Shown piece by piece: positions 16,987 through 24,290 of a DNA stretch of 45,969 bases (within the stretch, counting starts at the first letter, position 1; each line of letters opens with the position of its first letter). Origin of the DNA: JADGGV01 sp035715725. Lineage in GTDB: Bacteria > Gemmatimonadota > Gemmatimonadetes > Longimicrobiales > RSA9. A model generated the notes under the pieces. It made no database searches. It was not told the origin of the DNA and was given only the letters and a program-made list of their open reading frames with translations. Position numbers and translations under genes: made by a program. The stretch lies in the NCBI GenBank assembly GCA_035715725.1, contig DASTKT010000197.1, forward strand, positions 1-45,969, in the 5' to 3' direction.

Positions 16987-17024
16987 GTGGAATGCGCCCG
17001 CGTGCGCGGCCGCGGCCGGCGCAT
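16987..17024. repeat. REP-like palindromic element, copy 2
   Basis: ATGCGCC (16992-16998) and GGCGCAT (17018-17024) form a perfect outer inverted repeat around a CG-rich centre. Twenty-three bp are identical to 12612-12634. It lies about 47 bp upstream of the M28 peptidase start, within its likely promoter or leader. Confidence 0.5.
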
Positions 17025-17070
17025 TAGACTTCCCGGACCATCACGCTTTCCCGACCTCAGGACCTGATCG

Positions 17071-18843
17071 ATGATGACGCGACTCCCGACGCTCGCCGGC
17101 CGCAGGTTCGCCGGAGCGCTGGCCGCGGCGTTCTCCGTGCTGTGGACGGCGCCGCTGCAAGCGCAGACGTTTCCCACGCAGAACCCGACGCTACGGCGCA
17201 TCTACGCCGTCGGCATGGACAGCTCGCGGCTCGAGACCGAGGCCCACGTGCTGTTCGACTCGCTGGGGCCGCGGCTCATGGGCGGCCCGGACCTCAAGCG
17301 GGCGCAGGACTGGCTCGTGAGTCAGTACTCGGGCTGGGGCATCCAGGCGCATGAGGAGCGGTACGGCACGTGGCGCGGGTGGGTGCGCGGGCACTCGCAC
17401 ATCGACCTGGTCGCGCCGCGCAACCGGACGCTGCAGGGGCAGATGGTCGGCTACAGCCCGGGCACAGGCGGCAAGCCCGTCGCGCTCGAGACGATCATCC
17501 TGCCGACCTTCCGCGACAGCACCGAGTTCGTGCGCTGGCTGCCGCAGGCGAAGGGCAAGCTGGTGCTGATCTCCGCGGGGCTCCCCACCTGCCGGCCGCA
17601 GGACGACTGGGCGATGAACGCCGAGCCGGAGTCCAGGGCGCGCATGGACACGCTCATGGTCGAAACGCAGAAGGCGTGGAGCGTCGTCCGACCGGGTCCC
17701 GGCGTGGACGGCGCGAGCGCCGGGCTGCGCGGCACCGGCTACTACCCCGCGCTGGGCGGCGGCAACCTGGGCGTGCGGCTCGAGGAGGGCGGCGCCGCCG
17801 GCATCATCAGCTCGCGCCCCAAGCTGTCGTGGCGCATCGGCGGCGGGCGCACGCCGGACCAGGTCGTGGCCGCCGAGCTCCAAGGGCGCGACGGCGGCTT
17901 CGGCGGCTTCGCCGGCGCGCTCAACACCGGCTGGGGCGCCATGGAGGTCTTCGAGACCTACAACACGAAGACACCGGCCATCGCGCTGGACTGCGAGGAC
18001 TACGGCCTCGTCTACCGGCTCACGAAGGACGGCGACCACCCGAAGATCCGGTTGGACCTCGACTCGAAGCTCCTCGGCGAGCAGCCCGTCTACAACGTGA
18101 TCGCCACGATCCCCGGAACGGAGAAGCCGGACGAGTACGTGATGCTTTCGGCGCACTTCGACTCCTGGGACGGCTCGTCGGGCGCGACGGACAACGGCAC
18201 CGGCACGCTGACCATGCTCGAGGCGATGCGCATCCTGAAGACGGTCTACCCGCACCCGAAGCGCACCATCCTGGTCGGCCACTGGAGCGGCGAGGAGGAG
18301 GGCGAGGTGGGCTCGAAGGCGTTCACGGAGGATCACCCCGAGGTGCTGAAGGGGCTCGAGGCGCTCTTCAACCAGGACAACGGGACCGGCCGCATCGTGC
18401 GCATCGGCGGCGGCGGCCTCGTGCACGCGCCGGAGCACCTGAACGCATGGCTGGCCGAGGTCCCGATCGAGTGGCGACCGCGCATCAACGGCGGCGCGCC
18501 GGTGGAGGCGGGCCGCCCCGCCGGCGGCGGCAGCGACGACTTCTCCTTCGGCTGCCGCGGCCTCCCGGCGTTCGGCCTCGGCGCGCTGCCGTGGGACTAC
18601 GGCAACGTGACCTGGCACACCGAGCGCGACACGTACGACAAGGTCGTCTTCGACGACCTGCGCTACAACGCGACGCTCACCGCCATGCTCGTGTACCTCG
18701 CGTCCGAGGACCCCAAGCGCATCCCCCTCGACCGCGTGGACCTGGCGAGCCTGCCGCCGTCCCCCTACGGCCGCGGCGGCGACCGCGCGACCTGGCCGGA
18801 GTGCGCGAAGGCGCCGCGGTCGACGAATCCCCGGCTGCGCTAG
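17071..18843 (+). CDS. Secreted M28-family zinc aminopeptidase
   Basis: 590 aa with a signal peptide (basic start, hydrophobic 13-24, cleavage likely after PLQAQ, about 32). A PA-like insert precedes the catalytic domain (about 340-560). Metal ligands are visible as H362/D364 and D374 in SAHFDSWDGSSGATDNG, the catalytic/ligand pair E408/E409 in GEEEGEVG, D436 in NQDNG and a late histidine in TWHTERDTYDK. It probably cleaves amino acids from peptides in the periplasm or outside the cell. A tandem ATG starts the gene after AGGACC. Confidence 0.9.
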   Translation: MMTRLPTLAGRRFAGALAAAFSVLWTAPLQAQTFPTQNPTLRRIYAVGMDSSRLETEAHVLFDSLGPRLMGGPDLKRAQDWLVSQYSGWGIQAHEERYGTWRGWVRGHSHIDLVAPRNRTLQGQMVGYSPGTGGKPVALETIILPTFRDSTEFVRWLPQAKGKLVLISAGLPTCRPQDDWAMNAEPESRARMDTLMVETQKAWSVVRPGPGVDGASAGLRGTGYYPALGGGNLGVRLEEGGAAGIISSRPKLSWRIGGGRTPDQVVAAELQGRDGGFGGFAGALNTGWGAMEVFETYNTKTPAIALDCEDYGLVYRLTKDGDHPKIRLDLDSKLLGEQPVYNVIATIPGTEKPDEYVMLSAHFDSWDGSSGATDNGTGTLTMLEAMRILKTVYPHPKRTILVGHWSGEEEGEVGSKAFTEDHPEVLKGLEALFNQDNGTGRIVRIGGGGLVHAPEHLNAWLAEVPIEWRPRINGGAPVEAGRPAGGGSDDFSFGCRGLPAFGLGALPWDYGNVTWHTERDTYDKVVFDDLRYNATLTAMLVYLASEDPKRIPLDRVDLASLPPSPYGRGGDRATWPECAKAPRSTNPRLR

Positions 18844-19000
18844 GAGCTGGAGAACCTTCGCGCGCGGCGCGGCCCTCGGCGACGGCGAGCTCCTCCCGCT
18901 CCTGCGCGCCGTCGGCCGGTGCACGTGAGACCGGGTCGGGACCCGGATCGGGCCCCATCGTCCGCCCGCAGGTTCCGAGGTCTGCAGACCCATGCGAGAG

Positions 19001-19028
19001 CGCCCCGGCAGCGCAAGCCACCGGGGCG
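19001..19028. terminator. Terminator-like stem-loop
   Basis: CGCCCCGG pairs with CCGGGGCG across 12 nt (8-bp perfect stem) between two convergent coding regions. No T-run follows on either strand. It could serve the upstream M28 gene (+) or follow the tRNA-like remnant (-). Confidence 0.45.
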
Positions 19029-19050
19029 CAACACCTTCCGGGACTTTATT

Positions 19051-19105
19051 TTCTCGCGGTAGGACTCGAGCCTACGACCTCGCGGCTGTGAACCGGGTCG
19101 CGCTC
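19051..19105 (-). pseudogene. tRNA 3'-portion remnant (possible attachment-site scar)
   Basis: On the minus strand GTAGG-CTCGAGT-CCTAC forms a perfect 5-bp T-arm with a 7-nt loop (19075-19059), preceded by a typical AGGTC variable region. Before it is an anticodon-arm-like segment with TTCACAG in the loop (anticodon CAC would be Val). It is followed by CGCGAGA-A as a would-be acceptor 3' strand. No matching 5' acceptor strand (TCTCGCG) is found upstream, the D-arm is poor, and no CCA is encoded. It therefore looks like a partial tRNA, as left by integration at tRNA 3' ends. Confidence 0.4.
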
Positions 19106-19149
19106 TCGAGTGGACAGACGCACGACAAGGCGCACACGCCCGCGCCCCC

Positions 19150-20367
19150 TCAGTCCAGCGGGATGCCTGCGTGCCCGTCCGGCGCGAGCCTCACGGCCAG
19201 CGCGGCTACCGCCTCGCCGAGCTCCCGCCCCGCCGTGATGTCGAAGCGGAAATGCAGCCCCCCGTAGATGCGCGACATCCCGGCCTCTTCCACCTTCGCG
19301 CGCAGATCGTCGGACGCCGAGGGAAAGAACGCCGCGAGAGCCCCGGCCGCCGCAGCCGACAGGCAGGAGTGGGCGGACGGGTACGACGGGAAGTTGGGGC
19401 GGCCGACCGGGGTGGTGATCGCCGGATCGGCCTGGTACGGACGGATGTACCAGTACGTGTACTTGGCCTCGTAGCAGCCGATCGAGGCGTCCATGATGGC
19501 CATGTGCAGCACGGCCAGCAACCGCGCCGCCCGGCGCTCGTCGAGGTGGTGGCCCGTGGCCAGCTCCCCCGCGAGGCTGCCGAAGTAGCCCGCCGGCCCG
19601 CCGGCGCCGTAGCTGCCGGCCCAGAACTGCGCGATCTGCAACTGGTCGGCGGTGCGCGTGTCGGAGAAGCCGCGCACCTCGGCCAGATCTTCGAGGAAGG
19701 CCGGGGAGCCGAAGGCCGGCGGCGGAGCGGGACGGAACTGATCGCCGGAGGTCATCAGCCACGGACGCACCGCGCCCCAGAGCGGCTGCGACGGCTTCGC
19801 GGGCGGCGGCGCGGGGACCCAGTAGCCGGGCCCCGACGGGACCGTCCCCGTCCAGACGGCGTCGCTTCCGTCGGTGGCGCCGTAGGCGAGCACGGCCGCC
19901 CCGGCCGCCCGCCCCACCTCGGTGCCGGCGCCGAAATCGGCGGCCTGCTCCGATGGGAGCATCCGGAAGTACTCCGCGTCCGCGGCGAGCGCGGCCGCGA
20001 TGAAGTCCTGCTCCGCCGGGTAGAGCCCCGCCAGCACGGCGGCGGAAGCCGCCGCCGCCGCGCCCGACTCGGACGGGTGCTCGGAAGCTGCCTTCGCATC
20101 CTCGGCGGCGATCACCGCGTTGTACTGCGCGACGCTCACGAGCGCATACGTGCGGGCGGCGTCGTTCGAGGTTCCGCCGCGCCGGCCGATGATCTCCCGG
20201 GTGCGCAGATTCCACCGGACGGCGGCGGTGATGCGGTCCGCCCCGACGCCGCCGGCCGTGGCCGCAGCCTCCGGCGCGCTCAGGGGCACCGTGGGGGAGG
20301 TGCTCGTGTCGCTGCAGGCGGCGAGGCCCGACACCGCGACCAGCCCGGCAAGAAGAAAGCGTGACAT
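19150..20367 (-). CDS. Vanadium-dependent haloperoxidase/PAP2-like lipoprotein
   Basis: 405 aa. The N-terminus MSRFLLAGLVAVSGLAAC carries a lipobox (LAAC, Cys18), so it is a lipoprotein on the cell envelope. The vanadate/phosphate-binding set of the PAP2 superfamily is present late in the chain: K/R in KYTYWYIRPYQADP, PSYPSAHSCLSAA (PSGH-like, with S and H), and SRIYGGLHFRFD (R and H). Vanadium haloperoxidases and acid phosphatases share this site and the sequence cannot separate them, though the overall length and spacing favour the bacterial haloperoxidase-related group. ATG 20367 follows a strong GGAGGTCGTC. Confidence 0.85.
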   Translation of the reverse strand: MSRFLLAGLVAVSGLAACSDTSTSPTVPLSAPEAAATAGGVGADRITAAVRWNLRTREIIGRRGGTSNDAARTYALVSVAQYNAVIAAEDAKAASEHPSESGAAAAASAAVLAGLYPAEQDFIAAALAADAEYFRMLPSEQAADFGAGTEVGRAAGAAVLAYGATDGSDAVWTGTVPSGPGYWVPAPPPAKPSQPLWGAVRPWLMTSGDQFRPAPPPAFGSPAFLEDLAEVRGFSDTRTADQLQIAQFWAGSYGAGGPAGYFGSLAGELATGHHLDERRAARLLAVLHMAIMDASIGCYEAKYTYWYIRPYQADPAITTPVGRPNFPSYPSAHSCLSAAAAGALAAFFPSASDDLRAKVEEAGMSRIYGGLHFRFDITAGRELGEAVAALAVRLAPDGHAGIPLD

Positions 20368-20535
20368 GACGACCTCCGGGAAATTGTGGCGGCCTGGGCC
20401 GCGCAGCCGTAACTTTCTCCGGCGGCGCGAGCCAAATCCGGGACTTCAGCCAGTATCACGACGGATCCCGCCGATTCCCGACATCCCATCGCGCGAGCGA
20501 GCGCCGGTCCCGGTCTTCCCTTCCTGGCAGCGCCG

Positions 20536-21105
20536 ATGACCGCTCCGACGAACCCATCGGCAGCATTCACCTCACCGGGCGACGGCGACCGCCGCTCGCT
20601 CGACCGGCTCGTCCCGCTCCTCTATCAGCAGCTTCGGGTGATCGCGCACCGGGAGCTGGGGCGGCATCCCCGCGGAGGGACGATCGAGACCAGCGAGCTG
20701 GTCCACGAGGCGTACCTCAAGGTCATCGGCCGAACGGGCCGTGCGGGCGGCGCTGCGCCCGACGAGGCGCACTTCCTGGCGCTGGCGTCGGTCGCGATGC
20801 GGCATGTGCTCGTGGACCGCGCCAGGGCGCGGGGGCGGCTGAAGCGAGGCGGAGGGCACAGCCGCGTCACGCTCGACGAGGACCGGATCGCCGTGGACGA
20901 TCAGCCGGAGGCGCTGTTGCAGCTCGACGAGGCGCTCACGTGGCTCGCCGGCCTGGAACCCCGGCTGGCCCGGGTGGTGGAGTGCCGCTTCTTCGGGGGG
21001 ATGGGCGAGGAGCAGATCGCGGCGGCGCTCGGCGTCACCGTGCGCACGGTCCAGCGGGACTGGGCCAAGGCGCGCATGCTGCTGCGGCGCGCGCTGGAAG
21101 CGTGA
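20536..21105 (+). CDS. ECF sigma factor of the kinase-linked (Sig-70_X6-type) group
   Basis: 189 aa. Region 2 is LVPLLYQQLRVIAHRELGRH through TSELVHEAYLKVI and the DRARARGR end. Region 4 is CRFFGGMGEEQIAAALGVTVRT followed by VQRDWAKARMLL. No anti-sigma gene is adjacent. Instead its stop codon overlaps the GTG of a Ser/Thr kinase (GTGA at 21102-21105), typical of sigma-kinase pairs where the kinase is presumed to control the sigma factor. Divergent from the haloperoxidase-like gene. Confidence 0.9.
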   Translation: MTAPTNPSAAFTSPGDGDRRSLDRLVPLLYQQLRVIAHRELGRHPRGGTIETSELVHEAYLKVIGRTGRAGGAAPDEAHFLALASVAMRHVLVDRARARGRLKRGGGHSRVTLDEDRIAVDDQPEALLQLDEALTWLAGLEPRLARVVECRFFGGMGEEQIAAALGVTVRTVQRDWAKARMLLRRALEA

Positions 21106-24065
21106 GCCGACCCGGCGGCGGTCCTCCCGAACCGGGCGACGCCCCGGAGCCGGGCGTACCGCATCCGGTCTCGCCGCAAGACTGGCAGCGGCTCGAGCCT
21201 CTCGTCGACGCGGTGCTCGACACCCCGCCCCTGCACCGGGCCGCGCTGATCGCCGAGCTCTGTCGCGGCGATTCGGCCCTGCGGACGGAGCTCGAGCGGA
21301 TGGTGGCGGAGTGCGAGCGAGAGTACCCGCTGCTCGATGCCGCCGCGGCCGAGCGCTTCGCCGCCGTGCTCGATCACGACCCGCTCCCCATGCCCGAGTC
21401 GCTCGCGGGCCGGTACCGCGTGGTGCGCGAGGCCGGCCGCGGCGGCATGGCCGTCGTGTATCTCGCGAGGGACCTGAAGCACGACCGCGACGTCGCGCTC
21501 AAGGTCATCCGTCCCGAGCTCGCGGCCACGATCGCCCGCGTGCGGTTCCTCCACGAGATCGGGATCGCGGCCCGGCTCCGTCACCCGCACATCGTCCCCC
21601 TCTACGACTCCGGCGAGGTGCCGGCCGACCTCGAGCCCGGCGAGGCGGGCCCCTCGTTCCTCTACTACGTCATGCCGTACGAGGCCGGCCGTTCGCTGCG
21701 CGAGCGGCTGGAGCAGGACGGGAGCCTCCCCGTGGACGATGTCGTGAACATCCTGCGCGACGTGAGCGAGGCGCTCGCCCACGCGCACCAGCACGGGATC
21801 GTGCACCGCGACATCAAGCCGGACAACGTGCTCCTATCGGGGCGCCACGCGCTGGTGACCGATTTCGGCGTGGCGCGCGCCGTGACCGAGGCGACGGCCG
21901 GACCGGCCGCAGGACCCGGCAGCACGGTGCTGGGCACCCCCACCTACATGGCGCCGGAGCAGGCATCGCCCGGTGCCCGCGTGGACCATCGGGCGGACCT
22001 CTACGCCATCGGCATCCTCGGGTTCGAGCTGCTGGCGGGCCACCCACCGTTCGTTGGAAGCGGGTCGTCGCACCCCTCGCCGGCGGCGCTGGCCGAGGCG
22101 ATGAACGACCTGAGGCGCCTGCGCCCCGATGTGCCGGCGGCGCTCGCCGATGCCCTCGCGAAGTGTCTCGCCGCACGGCCGGAGGAGCGCTGGCAGAGTG
22201 CCGACGAGCTCCTCGCGCACCTCTCGTCGCCGGCCGTCGCGCCCGCGAGCGGCCCGGCCGAGGCGGCGCGGCGCAGGGTGACGAGAGGCACGCTCGTCGG
22301 CGCCGGCGCGGGTGCGCTGGCCGTCGCCACGGTCGCGGCGCTCACGCTCGCCGGACTGCGCGACCGGAGCGCGCCGGCGCCCCTTCGGCTCGGCCGCGCC
22401 AGTCAGTTCACGTCGGAGCGTGGATTGGAGGTGCAGCCGTCGATGTCGCCCGACGGGCGGGAGGTCGCCTACGCCGTCGGCAACTCGCTCCGGATGCGCA
22501 TCGCCGTGAGGCCGGCGACGGGCGGGCGGGCGAGGTGGCTCACCACCGACACCGCCGCGAACGAATGGTTTCCGCGCTGGTCGCCCGATGGGACGCGTAT
22601 CCTCTTCCTGTCGCGCGGCGGCGTCTTCAGCGCGCCGGCGCAGGGCGGACCGGCTCGCGAAGAGGTCGCGGGCCGCGCGGGTGCCATGGTCCGGTCGGCG
22701 ACCTGGTCCGCGGACGGCCGCGCGATCGCCTACGCGCGCGGCGACTCCCTCCTCGTCCACCGCCTCCGCTCGGGTTCGACCCGCCTGGTCACCACGGGAG
22801 CCGACCTGCACTCGTGCCGCTGGTCGCCCGACGGCGCGTGGCTCGCGTGCGTGTCGGGCAACTCCTTCTACGTGACCGTCGGCGCCAGTTCCGGGGTCGG
22901 GCCCATGTTCGGCAATCTCGCGCCGAGCACGATCGTGCTCGTCCCCGCCGCCGGTGGCCGCGCCGTCACCGTGACCGACAGCGTCTCGCTGAATCAGAGC
23001 CCCGTCTGGTCGCCGGCTGGGCGGAGGCTGTACTACGTGTCCAATCGGGACGGGCCGCGCGACGTCTACGCGCTCGAGATCCGCCCGCGCGGACCGGCCG
23101 TCCGGGCGCCGGTTCGCATCACGACCGGGATGGGTGCGCAGTCGCTCGACTTCGCCGCCGACGCCAGGAAAATGGTGTACGCCGTCTATTCGAGCACCGC
23201 GAACGCCTGGTCGATCCCGATCCCCGTGAGTCCCCGGGCAGCGCCCGTGTCCGCGACCACCGGATCCGCGCGACCGGTGACCTCGGGAAACCAGACGGTC
23301 GAGGGCCTGCGCGTCTCGCCCGACGGCCGGTGGCTCGTCTACGACTCGGACCTGAGCGGCAGCTCCGACGTGTACCGCGTGCCCATCGCCGGCGGCGATG
23401 CCGAGCGGCTGACGCGGGGCTCGATGGACGAGTTCCGCGGCACGCTCTCCCCGAGCGGACGGGAGCTGGCGTATCACTCGTTCCAGACGGGGTCGCGGAA
23501 GATCTTCCTGCTCACGCTCGCCAGCGGATCGGTCCGGCAGCTCACCCGGTCCTCGGGTCAGCTCGCGATGGCCAACTGGTCACCGGACGGCAGCGCGATC
23601 TCCTTCTTCAACATGGCCACGGCCGAGGTACTGGTGATGCGCCGCGACCAGCGCGGCCGCTGGGGCGCGCCACGCGTGCTCGGCCGCGGGTGGCGCCCGG
23701 AATGGTCACCGGACGGGCGCGCGATCGCGTTCGTCTCGCCGGCGGAGGGCCGCATCGGCATCGTGCCGGCCGACGCGGGCACGCCACGCCACCTCTACGT
23801 ACCGGGCCGGGGGGAGCCGCTCGCCGAGCTGGCCGTGTTCTCGGCGAATGGCCAGGAGCTCTACTTCAAGAGCCACGACGCCGACGGGCGCGCCTCGTTC
23901 TGGGCCATCTCGATACGGGGCGGACGCCCTCGGCTGCTGGTGCGCTTCGACGATCCGGCCTGGGCCTCCAACCGGTTCGATTTCGCCAGCGACGGGAAGC
24001 GATTCTACTTCACCGTGGAGGACCGACAGAGCGACATCTGGCTGGCCGACGTCGTCGGCCGGTGA
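21102..24065 (+). CDS. Membrane Ser/Thr kinase with PD40 (TolB-like) propeller
   Basis: 987 aa from a GTG overlapping the sigma factor stop. After an N-terminal helical region the kinase domain spans about 103-370: glycine loop GRGGMAVVY (112-120), K134, HRDIKPDN (D237), DFG 254-256, and GTPTYMAPEQ. A single membrane helix follows (about 393-415, GTLVGAGAGALAVATVAALT). The remaining 560 residues are PD40 beta-propeller repeats with recurring SPDGR/SPDGT cores, about nine visible (for example SPDGREVAYAV and SPDGRWLVYDS). The propeller should face the periplasm and sense a ligand or envelope state, signalling to the coupled sigma factor. Confidence 0.92.
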   Translation: MSRPGGGPPEPGDAPEPGVPHPVSPQDWQRLEPLVDAVLDTPPLHRAALIAELCRGDSALRTELERMVAECEREYPLLDAAAAERFAAVLDHDPLPMPESLAGRYRVVREAGRGGMAVVYLARDLKHDRDVALKVIRPELAATIARVRFLHEIGIAARLRHPHIVPLYDSGEVPADLEPGEAGPSFLYYVMPYEAGRSLRERLEQDGSLPVDDVVNILRDVSEALAHAHQHGIVHRDIKPDNVLLSGRHALVTDFGVARAVTEATAGPAAGPGSTVLGTPTYMAPEQASPGARVDHRADLYAIGILGFELLAGHPPFVGSGSSHPSPAALAEAMNDLRRLRPDVPAALADALAKCLAARPEERWQSADELLAHLSSPAVAPASGPAEAARRRVTRGTLVGAGAGALAVATVAALTLAGLRDRSAPAPLRLGRASQFTSERGLEVQPSMSPDGREVAYAVGNSLRMRIAVRPATGGRARWLTTDTAANEWFPRWSPDGTRILFLSRGGVFSAPAQGGPAREEVAGRAGAMVRSATWSADGRAIAYARGDSLLVHRLRSGSTRLVTTGADLHSCRWSPDGAWLACVSGNSFYVTVGASSGVGPMFGNLAPSTIVLVPAAGGRAVTVTDSVSLNQSPVWSPAGRRLYYVSNRDGPRDVYALEIRPRGPAVRAPVRITTGMGAQSLDFAADARKMVYAVYSSTANAWSIPIPVSPRAAPVSATTGSARPVTSGNQTVEGLRVSPDGRWLVYDSDLSGSSDVYRVPIAGGDAERLTRGSMDEFRGTLSPSGRELAYHSFQTGSRKIFLLTLASGSVRQLTRSSGQLAMANWSPDGSAISFFNMATAEVLVMRRDQRGRWGAPRVLGRGWRPEWSPDGRAIAFVSPAEGRIGIVPADAGTPRHLYVPGRGEPLAELAVFSANGQELYFKSHDADGRASFWAISIRGGRPRLLVRFDDPAWASNRFDFASDGKRFYFTVEDRQSDIWLADVVGR

Positions 24066-24076
24066 TCCGCCCCGTC

Positions 24077-24167
24077 GAGACCGAGGTCATTCGGCAGCAC
24101 CGCCGGTGGCGCAGCCTCGAGGACGTGGAGTCTGCCACGCTGAAGTGGGTCTGGTCGTCCAACCACC
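24077..24167 (+). pseudogene. IS3-family transposase (OrfB) C-terminal remnant
   Basis: The plus frame reads TEVIRQHRRWRSLEDVESAT then LKWVWSSNHHR. This matches the near-C-terminal signature of IS3-group OrfB (typically TEVIRRRGPWRSLE-x-VE-x-ATLEWVDWFNHRRL). Nothing upstream of it is recognisable and the match breaks exactly where an 81-bp copy of the pnkp tail begins, so it is a short relic at a recombination junction. Confidence 0.7.
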
Positions 24168-24248
24168 ATCGACCGGCTCGCTCTCCAGCGCCAGCACGCC
24201 GAACACCGCCTCGTGCACCCGCCGGAGCGGCTCGTGTCGGACGAACCG
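24168..24248. repeat. pnkp: Exact 81-bp copy of the pnkp 3' end
   Basis: Identical, base for base, to 641-721 inside pnkp (27 codons ending five residues before the stop) and in the same orientation. It abuts the IS3 remnant on one side and the 3' end of the TonB receptor gene on the other. It has no coding role here. Perfect identity over 23 kb suggests a recent event or an assembly-related duplication. Confidence 0.95.
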
Positions 24249-24290
24249 CTTCGCCGGGCACGCGCCCGCATCACGACCCGACGGACCCGC

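Larger units (their letters stand above)
16416..17070. other. Intergenic block of gene fragments
   Basis: Contains, in order, a duplicated MFS gene tail (+), the tail of an ADOP-type permease (-), and a REP-like palindrome before the M28 peptidase gene. Apart from these pieces nothing is recognised. The abutting fragments on opposite strands indicate rearrangement. Confidence 0.8.
18844..19149. other. Intergenic region with hairpin and tRNA-like remnant
   Basis: 306 bp between convergent genes. It holds a CGCCCCGG hairpin (19001-19028) and a tRNA-3'-end-like segment on the minus strand (19051-19105). The first 150 bp show nothing recognisable. Confidence 0.5.
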
